Shown piece after piece: positions 7,364 to 7,838 of a stretch of DNA of 7,838 bases. The DNA comes from Bacteroidota bacterium (lineage in GTDB: Bacteria; Bacteroidota; Bacteroidia; Flavobacteriales; Crocinitomicaceae). Under the pieces are notes generated by a model, which searched no databases, had not been told where the DNA came from, and worked only from the letters and a program-made list of their open reading frames with translations. A program made the translations under genes and the position numbers. Each line of letters begins with the position of its first letter. The stretch's first letter is position 1. Where the stretch lies: assembly GCA_029558435.1 (NCBI GenBank), contig JAKQEZ010000050.1:1-7838 (forward strand), read 5' to 3'.

Positions 7364-7432
7364 GCACATTTGCAAACCGCTACAAGCCCACCCGCAGACC
7401 AAAGTTTGCAAAAGAGCTTCCACCTTTCCCAC
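7364..7432 (+). repeat. Small folded repeat, right copy
   Basis: It begins at the base after the helicase stop codon. TTTGCAAAC (7369-7377) is perfectly complementary to GTTTGCAAA (7404-7412) around a 26-base loop. GCACATTTG (7364-7372), CAAAAGAGC (7409-7417) and TTTCCCAC (7425-7432) match the left copy at 441-511 in order and spacing. The stem bases differ between copies while pairing is kept, which suggests selection for the fold. It lacks a U-run and is not a standard terminator, though it could stabilise the 3' end of the mRNA. Confidence 0.6.
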
Positions 7433-7446
7433 CAGAGAAAAATTAT

Positions 7447-7482
7447 TTTTTAAAATTTCCTTCCCTTCAAAAATTTTTAAAA
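7447..7482 (+). terminator. Weak A/T-only hairpin, possible transcription end
   Basis: AAAATTT (7452-7458) pairs with AAATTTT (7471-7477). After one mismatch, four more pairs extend the stem (7447-7450 with 7479-7482), around a 12-base pyrimidine-rich loop. It lies 84 bases after the operon's stop codon. The stem has no G-C pair and no T tract follows, so a role as terminator is only a possibility. No better candidate was seen after the operon. Confidence 0.2.
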
Positions 7483-7593
7483 CCGCAACCGCACAACCGA
7501 CACATAATGACCAAAACACTCACTGGACAATGACAGCGAAACCCTTATCAGTCCAGACTTTCAAGACACGACAGACAGAACGCCAGCTGGTAA
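7483..7593. other. Gene-free spacer before the right palindrome
   Basis: No supported gene or RNA is present. The stretch is richer in C and A than the coding region, and its texture resembles the left spacer (287-380). The last bases, ACGCCAGCTGGTAAC (7580-7594), are the left tip of the palindromic element. They match the reverse complement of the left copy's right tip (260-274) at 13 of 15 positions. Confidence 0.45.
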
Positions 7594-7738
7594 CAGCGGT
7601 TTTGCAAAAGTGGCGGTGCAGTGCTTCGTATGACAGTGAAGTGGTTAATCAAAATTTAGTGCTTCGATTGAAGTTTAGTGGTGAAAATCGCCACCTTCGC
7701 AAAGCCGCAAAACGTTACCTGCAACCCTATGACGACAC
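7594..7738 (+). repeat. Long imperfect palindromic repeat, right copy
   Basis: This is a direct-orientation copy of 141-286, about 7.45 kb away. With its left tip (from 7586) it forms a long hairpin: GGTAAC (7589-7594) with GTTACC (7714-7719), GTTTTGC (7599-7605) with GCAAAAC (7707-7713), and GTGGCG (7610-7615) with CGCCAC (7689-7694). A 4-base bulge (7595-7598) sits on one arm only. AGTGCTTCG subrepeats occur at 7620 and 7658, with a third variant, TTTAGTGGTG, at 7674. AAC and GTT at the tips recall integron attC sites, but the rest of the attC consensus is not matched. It ends 25 bases before the next gene. Confidence 0.75.
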
Positions 7739-7763
7739 CCTACAAAATTAAGCAGACAGAAAA

Positions 7764-7838
7764 TTGAAAGAAATCATTTACATATTTATTGGTAGTGGAC
7801 TTGGCGGACTGACAAGGTTTGGACTTGGGAAATGGATT
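7764..7838 (+). CDS. crcB: CrcB-type fluoride channel, 5' fragment cut by the window end
   Basis: Twenty-five codons are visible, reading (with Met for TTG) MKEIIYIFIGSGLGGLTRF and then GLGKWI. A hydrophobic first segment leading into a G-x-G-G-x-x-R-[FY] pattern is the usual N-terminus of CrcB/Fluc channels, which let fluoride leave the cell as dimers in the inner membrane. Normal members are about 120-130 residues, so roughly a fifth is present. An in-frame stop (7749-7751) lies upstream and no ATG or GTG intervenes, so TTG at 7764 is the only usable start in this frame. The gene begins 25 bases after the long repeat and is unrelated in function to the defence operon. It is probably the next gene beyond the inserted block. 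The identification rests on a short fragment. Confidence 0.72.
   Translation, partial: MKEIIYIFIGSGLGGLTRFGLGKWI

Noticed and set aside
7586..7738. Classical integron attC site
   Set aside because: Tip AAC/GTT triplets and a foldable body are present, but the RYYYAAC/GTTRRRY boxes are not, and no integrase is in the window. The likeness is kept only as a finding.
7350..7751. 133-codon plus-strand reading frame after the helicase
   Set aside because: It runs through the small repeat, the spacer and the long palindrome, overlaps the helicase end, and has no recognisable domain. It is best explained by stop-poor repeat sequence.
7739..7763. Fluoride riboswitch ahead of crcB
   Set aside because: Only 25 bases separate the repeat from the start, and no motif of that riboswitch was recognised.

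Overview
The window looks like an accessory region of a Bacteroidota genome. It is AT-rich, its genes lack strong Shine-Dalgarno sites, and the likely operon promoter has a perfect Bacteroidota-type -7 element (TAnnTTTG, 541-548). I cannot assign a genus.

Layout. Positions 1-579 hold no gene. They contain nested inverted repeats (42-139), a ~146-bp imperfect palindromic repeat (141-286), a smaller folded repeat (436-511), a promoter (516-548) and a 7-2-7 palindromic operator (546-561). Five tightly packed plus-strand genes follow (580-7363): an XRE-type regulator, a beta-class DNA adenine methyltransferase, a 920-residue nuclease-methyltransferase fusion of Type IIG style, an OLD-family ATPase-TOPRIM nuclease (GajA-like) and a compact UvrD-like helicase (GajB-like). 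Gene gaps are 3, 14 and 7 bases, and the last pair overlaps by 26 bases, so this is almost certainly one operon. A second small folded repeat (7364-7432) starts directly after the helicase stop codon, and a second copy of the ~146-bp palindrome lies at 7594-7738. The window ends in the first 25 codons of a CrcB-type fluoride channel, apparently starting at TTG (7764).

How the genes may work together. The methyltransferases would mark self DNA, the fusion enzyme would cut unmarked DNA, and the OLD nuclease-helicase pair matches the Gabija layout. The regulator probably represses the whole operon through the palindrome that overlaps the promoter. The novel aspect is that restriction-modification and a Gabija-like module appear to form one transcription unit, and that this unit sits between direct copies of two families of foldable repeats, like a cassette. 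No integrase, transposase, tRNA, rRNA or CRISPR array was seen.
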